A DNA stretch of 35,119 nt. It comes from UBA9647 sp049522195. GTDB taxonomy: Bacteria > Bacteroidota > Ignavibacteria > UBA10030. Made by a program: the position numbers and the translations under genes. The stretch is from positions 1 to 35,119 of the forward strand of contig JBEKOB010000040.1 of the NCBI GenBank assembly GCA_049522195.1, read 5' to 3'. This document shows, one piece after another, positions 14,423 through 21,936 of this stretch; position 1 is the stretch's first letter, and every line of letters begins with the position of its first letter. Below the pieces are notes generated by a model. It was not told where the DNA came from and did no database searches. It worked only from the letters and a program-made list of their open reading frames with translations.

Positions 14423-16648
14423 ATGCGGCGGAGTTACTGGTATGGCATGCTTGCTGTGAGCTTGCTCTTTATTGCTTCGGCAGTTCAAACCGTTTTGGCT
14501 CAGGAGCCTCAGAGAGTCACGCTCGAAAACATGAACGATCCATCGTTCGGGCAGGCTTTTTCGCTGCCGCGGGTCTGGTGGCTTGATGACAATTCTGCAC
14601 TCATCTTTGATTCGCGAAAACCGGACAGTGCCCGTGTGCTCGAGCGCCTCGACCCTGCAACCGGGAAGCGCACGCCGATGTTCGATTGGGCAAAAGCGAA
14701 GGAGAGTTTCGCGAAGTCCTTCCCGGCCGGGAAGACACCCAGGATCTCTCCAGTCCCCTCGGCGTTTTCGGGTTCGGGTAAGTATGGTCTGTATGTCGTA
14801 AGTGGGGACATCTTCGTCCTGGATATCCCGAATTCCAGCTTCATCCGGGTGACGGAAACGCCTGAAGAGGAAAAGTCGATTAACTTTTCACCCGATGGGA
14901 CAAAGCTGGCATTCGTGCGCGGCACAAACCTCTTCGCCTGTGACATCGCCTCGAAAAAGGAGTGGCAGTTGACGAAGGACGGGAGCGAAACAACACTCAA
15001 CGGAACCCTTTCGTGGGTGTATTGGGAGGAAATCTTTGGACGACGGGATATCGGGTATTGGTGGTCGGGCGATTCGAAGGCAATCGCGTATCTTCAGACC
15101 GATGAATCCGAGGTAAGCATTGATCATTTCGTGAATATCGACCCGTGGACGCCGACGGTGAAAACGCAACGGTATCCCAAACCGGGCGAAAAGAATCCGG
15201 CAGTGAGGGTGGGTGTTGTCGAGCTCGGATCGGATCAAACGACGTGGGCAAACATCGACCGCGGCTCGTACGAGTATATTGTCCGTGTCGGATGGCTGTC
15301 GGACAGCAAGCAGTTCTGGGTTCGGACGGAGAATCGTCTGCAATCCCAGGTAGACCTTTATTTTGTCGATCGTCAGAGCGGCAAGTCGCAATTCATATTG
15401 CGGGACACTGACGATGCCTGGGTCAATATGAACGATGACTTCTACTTCCTGAAGGATAACAAGCACTTGATCCTCGCCTCGGAGCGGGATGGGTTCGATC
15501 ACCTTTACCGCTTCACACTAAAAGGAGAACTGGTCAACCAAATTACCAAGGGGGACTGGGCGATGTGTTCATCGGGAGGAGGCGCCTTCTGGGTCAAGCG
15601 TGCAGTCACAGGCATCGATGAAGATGGAGGCTGGATCTACTTCACCTCTCTCGAGAAGTCTTCACTGGAACGGCAGCTTTACAGGATTCGTCTTGACGGG
15701 AAGAACATGGAGCGCCTCACGACGGGGGACGGAACACACTCGATCACCATGAGCCCGAATGGTAAATACTACTTCGACAGGTTTTCGAACACCACCACAC
15801 CTCCGTCTCTTACATTGTGCGATGCCAGGGGAAAAATGAAGATGACGCTGGCGACACCAGAGTGGGGAGGGTTCAAGACTTTTGGAATTCAAGCGCCCGA
15901 ACTTCTCTACGTTCCTGCGCGAGATGGTTTCAAACTCCCGGCGAGCATCACGAAACCCAGGGATTTCGACCCGAACAAGAAGTATCCGGTTGTCGTTGAA
16001 GTGTACGGTGGTCCGTCGGCTCCGACGGTCTCCAATTCATTTCAATTCAATGTGTGGGATAATGTCCTGGGGAACAACGGATACATCTGCATCAAGATCG
16101 ACAACCGGTCTGCGACTGGAATCAGCAAGAAGCTGGAAAACCTGGTCGTCAACCGTTCTCCCGGTGAGATTGAATTGAACGATCTGGTCGACGGCGTGCG
16201 ATGGTTCAAGCAGCAGACGTACGTCGATCCTGACCGTATCGGAGTAACCGGTTGGAGCGGCGGTGGAACCAATACGGTCCTTGCGATGACCCGGTCGACG
16301 GAATTCAAGGCAGGAATTGCCGGCGGTACAGTGACGGATTTTCGCTTCTATGATTCCAAGTGGGGCGAGTCATTGATGAAGACGGAGAAGGAAAACCTCA
16401 AAGGGTACGAGGAGAACTCGTTGCTGAAGTACGCTAAGGATTTGCACGGAAGGTTGCTTCTGGTCCACGGCACGCACGATGACAACGTGCACATCCAGAA
16501 CATCTGGCGCTTCATCAACGAGCTGATCAAAGCCAACAAACTGTTTGACCTGATGATCTATCCGCTGCGCGGACACGGTGTTGGAGATCCTGCGGGAAGC
16601 CGGCATCTCAACAACGTAGAATTGGATTTCTGGAAGAAAAACCTCTGA
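14423..16648 (+). CDS. S9 family dipeptidyl peptidase IV-type serine peptidase, secreted
   Basis: 741 residues. A signal peptide (RRSYWYGMLAV then a hydrophobic run to VLAQEP) is followed by the DPP-IV beta-propeller domain. The motif WVYWEEIFGRRD resembles the DPP-IV loop whose glutamates bind the substrate N-terminus. The alpha/beta-hydrolase domain carries the triad Ser612 in GWSGGG, Asp686 in GTHDDNVH and His718 in RGHGVGDP. DPP-IV enzymes release Xaa-Pro (or Xaa-Ala) dipeptides from peptide N-termini. The nucleophile elbow is GWSGGG instead of the usual GWSYGG; the Tyr-to-Gly change is worth noting. The protein should act in the periplasm or at the surface. A strong terminator follows at 16688, so it ends a transcription unit. 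A related S9 acylaminoacyl or prolyl tripeptidyl peptidase is a less likely alternative. Confidence 0.9.
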   Translation: MRRSYWYGMLAVSLLFIASAVQTVLAQEPQRVTLENMNDPSFGQAFSLPRVWWLDDNSALIFDSRKPDSARVLERLDPATGKRTPMFDWAKAKESFAKSFPAGKTPRISPVPSAFSGSGKYGLYVVSGDIFVLDIPNSSFIRVTETPEEEKSINFSPDGTKLAFVRGTNLFACDIASKKEWQLTKDGSETTLNGTLSWVYWEEIFGRRDIGYWWSGDSKAIAYLQTDESEVSIDHFVNIDPWTPTVKTQRYPKPGEKNPAVRVGVVELGSDQTTWANIDRGSYEYIVRVGWLSDSKQFWVRTENRLQSQVDLYFVDRQSGKSQFILRDTDDAWVNMNDDFYFLKDNKHLILASERDGFDHLYRFTLKGELVNQITKGDWAMCSSGGGAFWVKRAVTGIDEDGGWIYFTSLEKSSLERQLYRIRLDGKNMERLTTGDGTHSITMSPNGKYYFDRFSNTTTPPSLTLCDARGKMKMTLATPEWGGFKTFGIQAPELLYVPARDGFKLPASITKPRDFDPNKKYPVVVEVYGGPSAPTVSNSFQFNVWDNVLGNNGYICIKIDNRSATGISKKLENLVVNRSPGEIELNDLVDGVRWFKQQTYVDPDRIGVTGWSGGGTNTVLAMTRSTEFKAGIAGGTVTDFRFYDSKWGESLMKTEKENLKGYEENSLLKYAKDLHGRLLLVHGTHDDNVHIQNIWRFINELIKANKLFDLMIYPLRGHGVGDPAGSRHLNNVELDFWKKNL

Positions 16649-16687
16649 GTCGTTTGTTGCCGAATCGCCGGTTCACTTCATCAATAC

Positions 16688-16725
16688 GGCCGCTCCGACT
16701 TGAATGTGGGGCGGCCTTTTCTTTT
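16688..16725 (+). terminator. Rho-independent terminator after the peptidase gene
   Basis: GGCCGCTCC (16688-16696) pairs with GGGGCGGCC (16708-16716), with one G-T pair and an 11-base loop, followed by TTTTCTTTT. It is 40 bases after the peptidase stop and separates it from the MEMO1-AMMECR1 gene. Confidence 0.88.
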
Positions 16726-16904
16726 GCCCTCTTGATCATCGATGCTATCTGTTTGGTTCTCATTTCTGGAGATTCTCTCCGTCCTGCCTCGGTGCACTGA
16801 GTTGCCTTTCCGTCCAAACTAAGCTACTTTCGTATGGGCCTCTTGAAACTCAACTGGCTCATCGTTGTAGAAGTTTGTTTTGGCACCCTGAAAGAGGTGG
16901 CGCT

Positions 16905-18419
16905 ATGCGCAGACAATTTGCGTTCCCCCTCGTTATCGCCCTGGCAATCCTGTGTCAGTGCGCTCTCGCCCGACAGCAAGCCACATCCATCGACAGGCAG
17001 CCCGCTGTGGCGGGACAGTTCTATCCGGGCAACGCCGCAGAATTGCGGGCAACACTCAAAGATCTTTTCGCGAACGCCGTTCCCCCGAAGGGAATCGGGC
17101 ACGTTCAGGCCGTGATCGTTCCTCACGCAGGGTACGTTTTCTCGGGAGGTGTTGCAGCCTCGGGGTTCAACCAGATCGACCCGGGCCGACACTTCGACAA
17201 CATCTTCGTGCTGGGCCCCAGCCATCACGTTGGCTTTGAGGGAGCTTCGATCTATACAGACGGCAACTTCATCACGCCACTTGGTGTCGTTCAAGTAAAC
17301 ACCAAGCTCGGGAAGCAACTCGTCGAGAACAACAAGGTACTCGTCTCGAGAAACGATGCTCACCAGCTTGAGCACAGTGTCGAGGTGCAGCTTCCTTTTC
17401 TGCAGTCGAGATTGGGGAAGGACATCAGGATCGTTCCGATGGTCCTCGGGGCAAGCTCGGCAGCGACGTGCAAAAAAATCGCGGATGCACTTCGACCCTA
17501 CTTCAACGAGAACAACCTTTTCGTTATTAGCACGGATTTCTCCCACTATCCCGCTTACGAGGATGCCAAGCGGGCCGACAAGGCAACAGCGGAAGCCGTC
17601 GTCTCGCGCTCACCCGACAATCTTATTCGTGTCATGGAGGAGAATGCCAGGAAGCAAATCCCTGACCTCGTGACGAGCCTTTGCGGGTGGCCGTGTGTGC
17701 TGACATTCCTTTACATGATCGAGAATGATCCAAAAGTCACGATTCAGATCGTCGACTACAAGAACTCGGGAGATGCTTCGGTCGGCGACAAAGAGAGAGT
17801 CGTTGGTTACTATGCGATGGTGGTGACGGCTCGGAGTGACCAAAAGAAAGAGTCGTTCAACCTTACCGACAAAGACAAGCGGGATCTGCTCGTCCTGGCC
17901 AGAAAGACCGTCGAACAAAAAGTCGGACAGCTGGACATCACGACGCCAGATCCGTCGGGCCTCTCGAAAGCGCTCACGACTAACTGCGGAGCATTTGTGA
18001 CGCTCAGGAAGAAGGGGGATCTGCGGGGCTGCATAGGGCGATTTGATGCCAGCGAACCGCTCTACAAGGTTGTTCAGCAAATGGCGATCGCTTCCTCAAC
18101 GGAAGACTACAGGTTCTCACCCGTCGATCCGAGGGAAGTCAATCAGCTGGAAATCGAAATATCGGTCCTCACGCCAATGCGGAGAATCAAGTCAATTGAT
18201 GAGTTCGAGTTGGGAAAGCATGGCATCTACATAAAGAAGGGAGCGCGTGCGGGCACATTCTTGCCTCAGGTGGCAACTGAAACCGGTTGGACGAAAGACG
18301 AGTTCTTTGGCCACTGTGCCCAGGACAAAGCGGGCATAGGATGGAATGGATGGAAGAATGCTGAGCTCTACATATACGAGGCGCTCGTGTTCGATGAGAA
18401 GGAACTCCATCTCCGTTAG
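16905..18419 (+). CDS. AmmeMemoRadiSam proteins B and A fused: MEMO1-AMMECR1, secreted
   Basis: 504 residues with two known domains in one chain. Residues 1-23 look like a Sec signal peptide (FAFPLVIALAILCQCALA, cleavage near ALA-RQQ); the cysteines there do not fit a lipobox. The MEMO1 domain (about 30-310) keeps the metal-site residues known from human MEMO1: His74 in VPHAGY, His107 in GPSHH, Asp211 in STDFSH and Cys260 in SLCGWPC. The AMMECR1 domain (about 320-500) has the hallmark LRGCIG at 373-378. The ATG at 16905 has AGAGG eight bases upstream and opens directly on the signal peptide; the frame is open back to 16704 but that extension is not family-like. It begins a three-gene cluster with a spermidine-synthase-like gene and the radical SAM gene. 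The system's reaction is not established. Confidence 0.92.
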   Translation: MRRQFAFPLVIALAILCQCALARQQATSIDRQPAVAGQFYPGNAAELRATLKDLFANAVPPKGIGHVQAVIVPHAGYVFSGGVAASGFNQIDPGRHFDNIFVLGPSHHVGFEGASIYTDGNFITPLGVVQVNTKLGKQLVENNKVLVSRNDAHQLEHSVEVQLPFLQSRLGKDIRIVPMVLGASSAATCKKIADALRPYFNENNLFVISTDFSHYPAYEDAKRADKATAEAVVSRSPDNLIRVMEENARKQIPDLVTSLCGWPCVLTFLYMIENDPKVTIQIVDYKNSGDASVGDKERVVGYYAMVVTARSDQKKESFNLTDKDKRDLLVLARKTVEQKVGQLDITTPDPSGLSKALTTNCGAFVTLRKKGDLRGCIGRFDASEPLYKVVQQMAIASSTEDYRFSPVDPREVNQLEIEISVLTPMRRIKSIDEFELGKHGIYIKKGARAGTFLPQVATETGWTKDEFFGHCAQDKAGIGWNGWKNAELYIYEALVFDEKELHLR

Positions 18420-18461
18420 ATCTTTTTATGCATTCAGTGGTTTCCGTATCCGGGTTGTGCT

Positions 18462-20639
18462 ATGACAAATGAATCCGCAGGTGAACTGGCGGGGAAACTC
18501 GTGGGAGGCGGCTGGCGCATAACTGCTGCGACGCTTTCCCTTGGGCTGACATCGCTGGTGACGCAGGTCGTACTGATCCGCGAATTCCTTTCCGTCTTCT
18601 ATGGAAATGAGCTTGTCATCGGCGTATTGTTCGCGAATTGGATGCTGCTCACAGGGTTGGGAGCCTATCTCGGGCGATTCGTCGGCACGGTTACGGGGAG
18701 ATCCGGGTTCCTCGCCGCACTTCTCATGCTCTTTGGATCGATCCCTTTTGTGACGGTCTTCCTGCTCCGATTCCTGAAGAATATTATATTTCCTGTCGGG
18801 ACAATGGTCGGTCTGATCCCGATCATATGGAGTTCGTTCATTCTCATCACTCCGTACTGCATTCTCTCGGGCCTCTCTTTCACGATTCTCTCCTCACTGG
18901 CCTGGAGGAGCAGTGGTAAGTCTGTTGGAGCGGTGTATTCGACGGAAGCGTTGGGAAGCTTTGCAGGCGGAATCATCTATAGCTTGGCCCTCATCTTCAT
19001 CCTCAACACATTCCAGAGCCTCACGGCGTTGATGGCGTTCAATTTTGCGTTGGCTCTGGCGGTCGGGCGTGACACGCCGCGCGTCTGGGGGATTGTTTGG
19101 GTTCTTTCCGTTGCTCTCATTGTGCCATTGATTCTTCTGAATCCGGACGTTGTAACGAAACGGTTTCTTCATCCCGGTGAGAAAGTACTTTATTCCAGAG
19201 ACACGCCCTATGGCAATGTAACGGTTACGAGTCAGGCGGAGCAGGAGAACTTCTACGAAAACAATGTTCTCCTCTCTTCCGCGAACGACGCGTCGGGAAG
19301 GGAGGAGCCGGTTCATTACGCGATGCTTCAGCACACGGCGCTGAAATCGGTTCTCATGGTTTCTGGTGCGCTTACCGGAGCTGTCGAAGAGGTCCTTAAA
19401 TATGATGTCAGCCGGCTTGACTATGTGGAGCTCAACCCCGCTCTGATTGATCTTGCGAGAAGATATTCCGGAGGGTTGAAAGACGGGAGAGTGACTGTTT
19501 TCAACAGGGACGCCCGTTTGTTCGTGCGGGAGTCCAAGGACAGCTATGATGTGGTTCTTCTGAACACTCCGGAACCCTCCACTGTTCAGGCCAATCGGTA
19601 CTATACTGCGGAGTTCTTTGAGGACGTCAAAGCAATCATGAATCCCGGTGGAGTTTTGTCCTTCGGGCTTTTGCCGGCGGTGGATTACCAGAGCGAAGAT
19701 GCCAGGCGCATCAATTCCACGATGATGAACACGCTGAAATCAATGTTTCATGAAGTACTGATAGTTCCTGGGAACAAGACATACTTCCTGGCATCAGATT
19801 CGGCTCTCTCCATCGGAATCGGCAAACTGGCTGAACAGCGCGGCATCAGCACAACCTACGTGAACAAGTACTATCTCGATGACGAGGATCTGGCGCGGCG
19901 AAGTCATCTGATTCAAAGTAGTCTGGCTCTCGACGCTCCCATCAACCGGGACCTAGCACCGGCATCATATTATCGTCAGATCGTTTACTGGCTGAGCTAT
20001 TTCAGAGCAAACCTCTGGCCTCTCGCCATTGTTGTGGCCGTATTGCTCTTTTTTGTCATAACCCGGCTGAACTCGGTGAGCGCAGGAATCTTTACGGGTG
20101 GTTTTGCTGCATCCTCCATCGAGATTCTTCTCCTGTTCGCATTTCAGATCCTTTATGGATATGTCTATCAAATGCTGGGTGTCATCGTTGCGCTGTTTAT
20201 GGCAGGACTTGCTGCTGGCTCATACCTCGCGAAAAGGATGTTTCCGCATCCTGAAAGCCGGACATTCATCGTGATACAGCTTGAAATCGCCGTCTATTGT
20301 TTTTCGCTTTCTCCGATCGTGCTCCTGCTGCGCAACATACTGCATCTTCCCATCCTTGTGAATGCCGCCTTCTTGCTTTTCGCATTTGTCATAGCCGGGC
20401 TCATTGGGATGGAATTCTCTGTCGCTGCAATGCTGCGGAGAGGGGGCTCTCAACGCGTTGCGTCGGAGTTGTACGGCATCGACCTGATCGGTTCAGCCCT
20501 CGGAGCGTTGTTGGCCGGGACGTTTTTGATACCAGCGTTTGGTTTTTTAGCGGTGAGTGTCATTGCAGGAACGATGAGTTTGATTTCTTCGCTCGCGACG
20601 TTCGCGGGGAGACGATCACTGGACGGTTTAAGTGCATAG
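18462..20639 (+). CDS. Membrane-embedded spermidine synthase-like protein
   Basis: 725 residues in three parts: an N-terminal membrane domain of several helices (about 20-235), a soluble spermidine-synthase-like methyltransferase fold (about 240-500), and a C-terminal membrane domain (about 515-720). The Rossmann part shows SGALTGAVEEVLKY, the acidic strand end YVELNP and NRDARLF. The position of the catalytic DxPDP-type aspartates reads LLNTPEPST, with Asn368 and Glu371, so classical aminopropyl transfer may be lost or changed. It starts 42 bases after the MEMO1-AMMECR1 gene and ends 10 bases before the radical SAM gene, which places it in the same transcript. The ATG has only a weak upstream Shine-Dalgarno sequence. 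Substrate unknown; polyamine synthesis should not be assumed. Confidence 0.85.
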   Translation: MTNESAGELAGKLVGGGWRITAATLSLGLTSLVTQVVLIREFLSVFYGNELVIGVLFANWMLLTGLGAYLGRFVGTVTGRSGFLAALLMLFGSIPFVTVFLLRFLKNIIFPVGTMVGLIPIIWSSFILITPYCILSGLSFTILSSLAWRSSGKSVGAVYSTEALGSFAGGIIYSLALIFILNTFQSLTALMAFNFALALAVGRDTPRVWGIVWVLSVALIVPLILLNPDVVTKRFLHPGEKVLYSRDTPYGNVTVTSQAEQENFYENNVLLSSANDASGREEPVHYAMLQHTALKSVLMVSGALTGAVEEVLKYDVSRLDYVELNPALIDLARRYSGGLKDGRVTVFNRDARLFVRESKDSYDVVLLNTPEPSTVQANRYYTAEFFEDVKAIMNPGGVLSFGLLPAVDYQSEDARRINSTMMNTLKSMFHEVLIVPGNKTYFLASDSALSIGIGKLAEQRGISTTYVNKYYLDDEDLARRSHLIQSSLALDAPINRDLAPASYYRQIVYWLSYFRANLWPLAIVVAVLLFFVITRLNSVSAGIFTGGFAASSIEILLLFAFQILYGYVYQMLGVIVALFMAGLAAGSYLAKRMFPHPESRTFIVIQLEIAVYCFSLSPIVLLLRNILHLPILVNAAFLLFAFVIAGLIGMEFSVAAMLRRGGSQRVASELYGIDLIGSALGALLAGTFLIPAFGFLAVSVIAGTMSLISSLATFAGRRSLDGLSA

Positions 20640-20647
20640 GAGAGGGG
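20639..20647 (+). promoter_or_regulatory. Shine-Dalgarno GGAGAGGGG that decides the radical SAM gene start
   Basis: The purine run ends two bases before the ATG at 20650 and overlaps the last base of the preceding gene's stop codon. It supports 20650 over the in-frame GTG at 20632, which lies inside the upstream gene. Confidence 0.6.
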
Positions 20648-20649
20648 AC

Positions 20650-21810
20650 ATGAAGACGAGCATAATGACGAAGCGCGACTTCCTGAGACGGTGTGCATAC
20701 TGCACCGGAGGGATCATGCTTGGCGCGAGCGGCCTGAGAGCTATCAGTCGGGTTGCCGAGAACTTTGCTGGGGACGCGGGTGTCGGTGACGATTTGTGGA
20801 AGTGGAGCAAGGAGGCGCTTTTTTACAGGCGTGTGGAAGGCGGACTCGAATGCCTCAAATGTCCGAATGGATGCATCCTCGTCCCAGGAGACACGGGGAT
20901 CTGCCGTAATCGGGTAAACCATGAAGGCAAGATGTATTCAATCGCTTATGGCAATCCGTGTGCCGTGCACATTGATCCGATAGAAAAGAAACCATTCTTC
21001 CATTTCCTGCCGACGACACGTGCGTTTTCCATTGCCGCTGCCGGGTGCAGTTTCGCATGCCTCAACTGCCAGAACTGGGAGATCTCTCAGTTCAGTCCGA
21101 AGGAAACACAGAACGTTGACTTGATGCCGGAAGCTGTCGTCGCTGAATGTCTGAAATCGGGCTCCGAATCAATCGCCTATACTTATTCCGAGCCAACGAC
21201 GTTCTACGAGTACGCATTGGATACAGCAGCACTTGCCCGGAAGAGCCGAATCAGGAATGTCTGGAAGTCGAACGGCTACATCAACGAGGAGCCCCTCCGG
21301 AAGCTCTGCAAAGTGATGGATGCGGCAAACATCGACCTCAAGAGCTTCGATGACGACACATACTATCGACTCAGCAAAGGACGCCTTGCCCCGATCCTAC
21401 GGACGCTGAAAGTGTTCAAGGAAGAGGGAGTCTGGCTGGAGATCACCAATCTCGTAATCCCGACGTGGACGGATGATCTTACAATAATCAGGAAGATGTG
21501 TGACTGGCTGGTGCAAAATGGATTGAAGGAATGTCCGCTCCACTTCAGCCGGTTCAACCCGCTTTACAAGCTGACACAGTTGCCGTTGACGCCTGTCTCG
21601 ACGCTCGAGAAAGCCAGGGAAATCGCCATCCAGGCCGGAGTGCAGTACGTTTATATCGGAAATGTTCCGGGACACGAAGCGGAGAATACCTTCTGTCACA
21701 AGTGCGGAAAAATGATCATCGAACGAAGAGGATTCCAGATCCTCGCCAATAACCTTGAAAAAGGACGGTGTAGATTTTGTTCGGTGCGTGTTCCCGGAGT
21801 GTGGTCCTGA
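20650..21810 (+). CDS. amrS: AmmeMemoRadiSam system radical SAM enzyme (AmrS-like), Tat-like N-terminus
   Basis: 386 residues. The radical SAM cluster motif is GCSFACLNCQNWEIS (Cys133, Cys137, Cys140). It is preceded by the Cys set typical of AmrS, CLKCPNGC then GDTGICRNR (Cys68, 71, 75, 85), and followed at the C-terminus by a zinc-ribbon-like pair, FCHKCGK and CRFCSVRVPGVW. All are signatures of the radical SAM member of the AmmeMemoRadiSam trio. The N-terminus, TKRDFLRR followed by a moderately hydrophobic stretch ending near residue 32, resembles a twin-arginine signal with Lys-Arg in place of Arg-Arg. Export of a folded Fe-S protein by Tat would match the Sec signal on its MEMO1-AMMECR1 partner. 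The Tat reading is inference; the enzyme assignment is secure. Its substrate is unknown. Confidence 0.92.
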   Translation: MKTSIMTKRDFLRRCAYCTGGIMLGASGLRAISRVAENFAGDAGVGDDLWKWSKEALFYRRVEGGLECLKCPNGCILVPGDTGICRNRVNHEGKMYSIAYGNPCAVHIDPIEKKPFFHFLPTTRAFSIAAAGCSFACLNCQNWEISQFSPKETQNVDLMPEAVVAECLKSGSESIAYTYSEPTTFYEYALDTAALARKSRIRNVWKSNGYINEEPLRKLCKVMDAANIDLKSFDDDTYYRLSKGRLAPILRTLKVFKEEGVWLEITNLVIPTWTDDLTIIRKMCDWLVQNGLKECPLHFSRFNPLYKLTQLPLTPVSTLEKAREIAIQAGVQYVYIGNVPGHEAENTFCHKCGKMIIERRGFQILANNLEKGRCRFCSVRVPGVWS

Positions 21811-21936
21811 TTTTTAGGTAACGCTGACATAGAAATTCGTCGACAATTCCTTATTTTTGCAGACGCCGGTTCCGGTCTCCCCATTTCCGTATACGTTCAT
21901 TGCGGTTTGAATGCACCATGAAGGAGGTTCCACTCT

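Noticed and set aside
16704..16904. Upstream extension of the MEMO1-AMMECR1 reading frame
   Set aside because: It begins inside the terminator hairpin, is not family-like, and would bury the signal peptide 67 residues into the protein.
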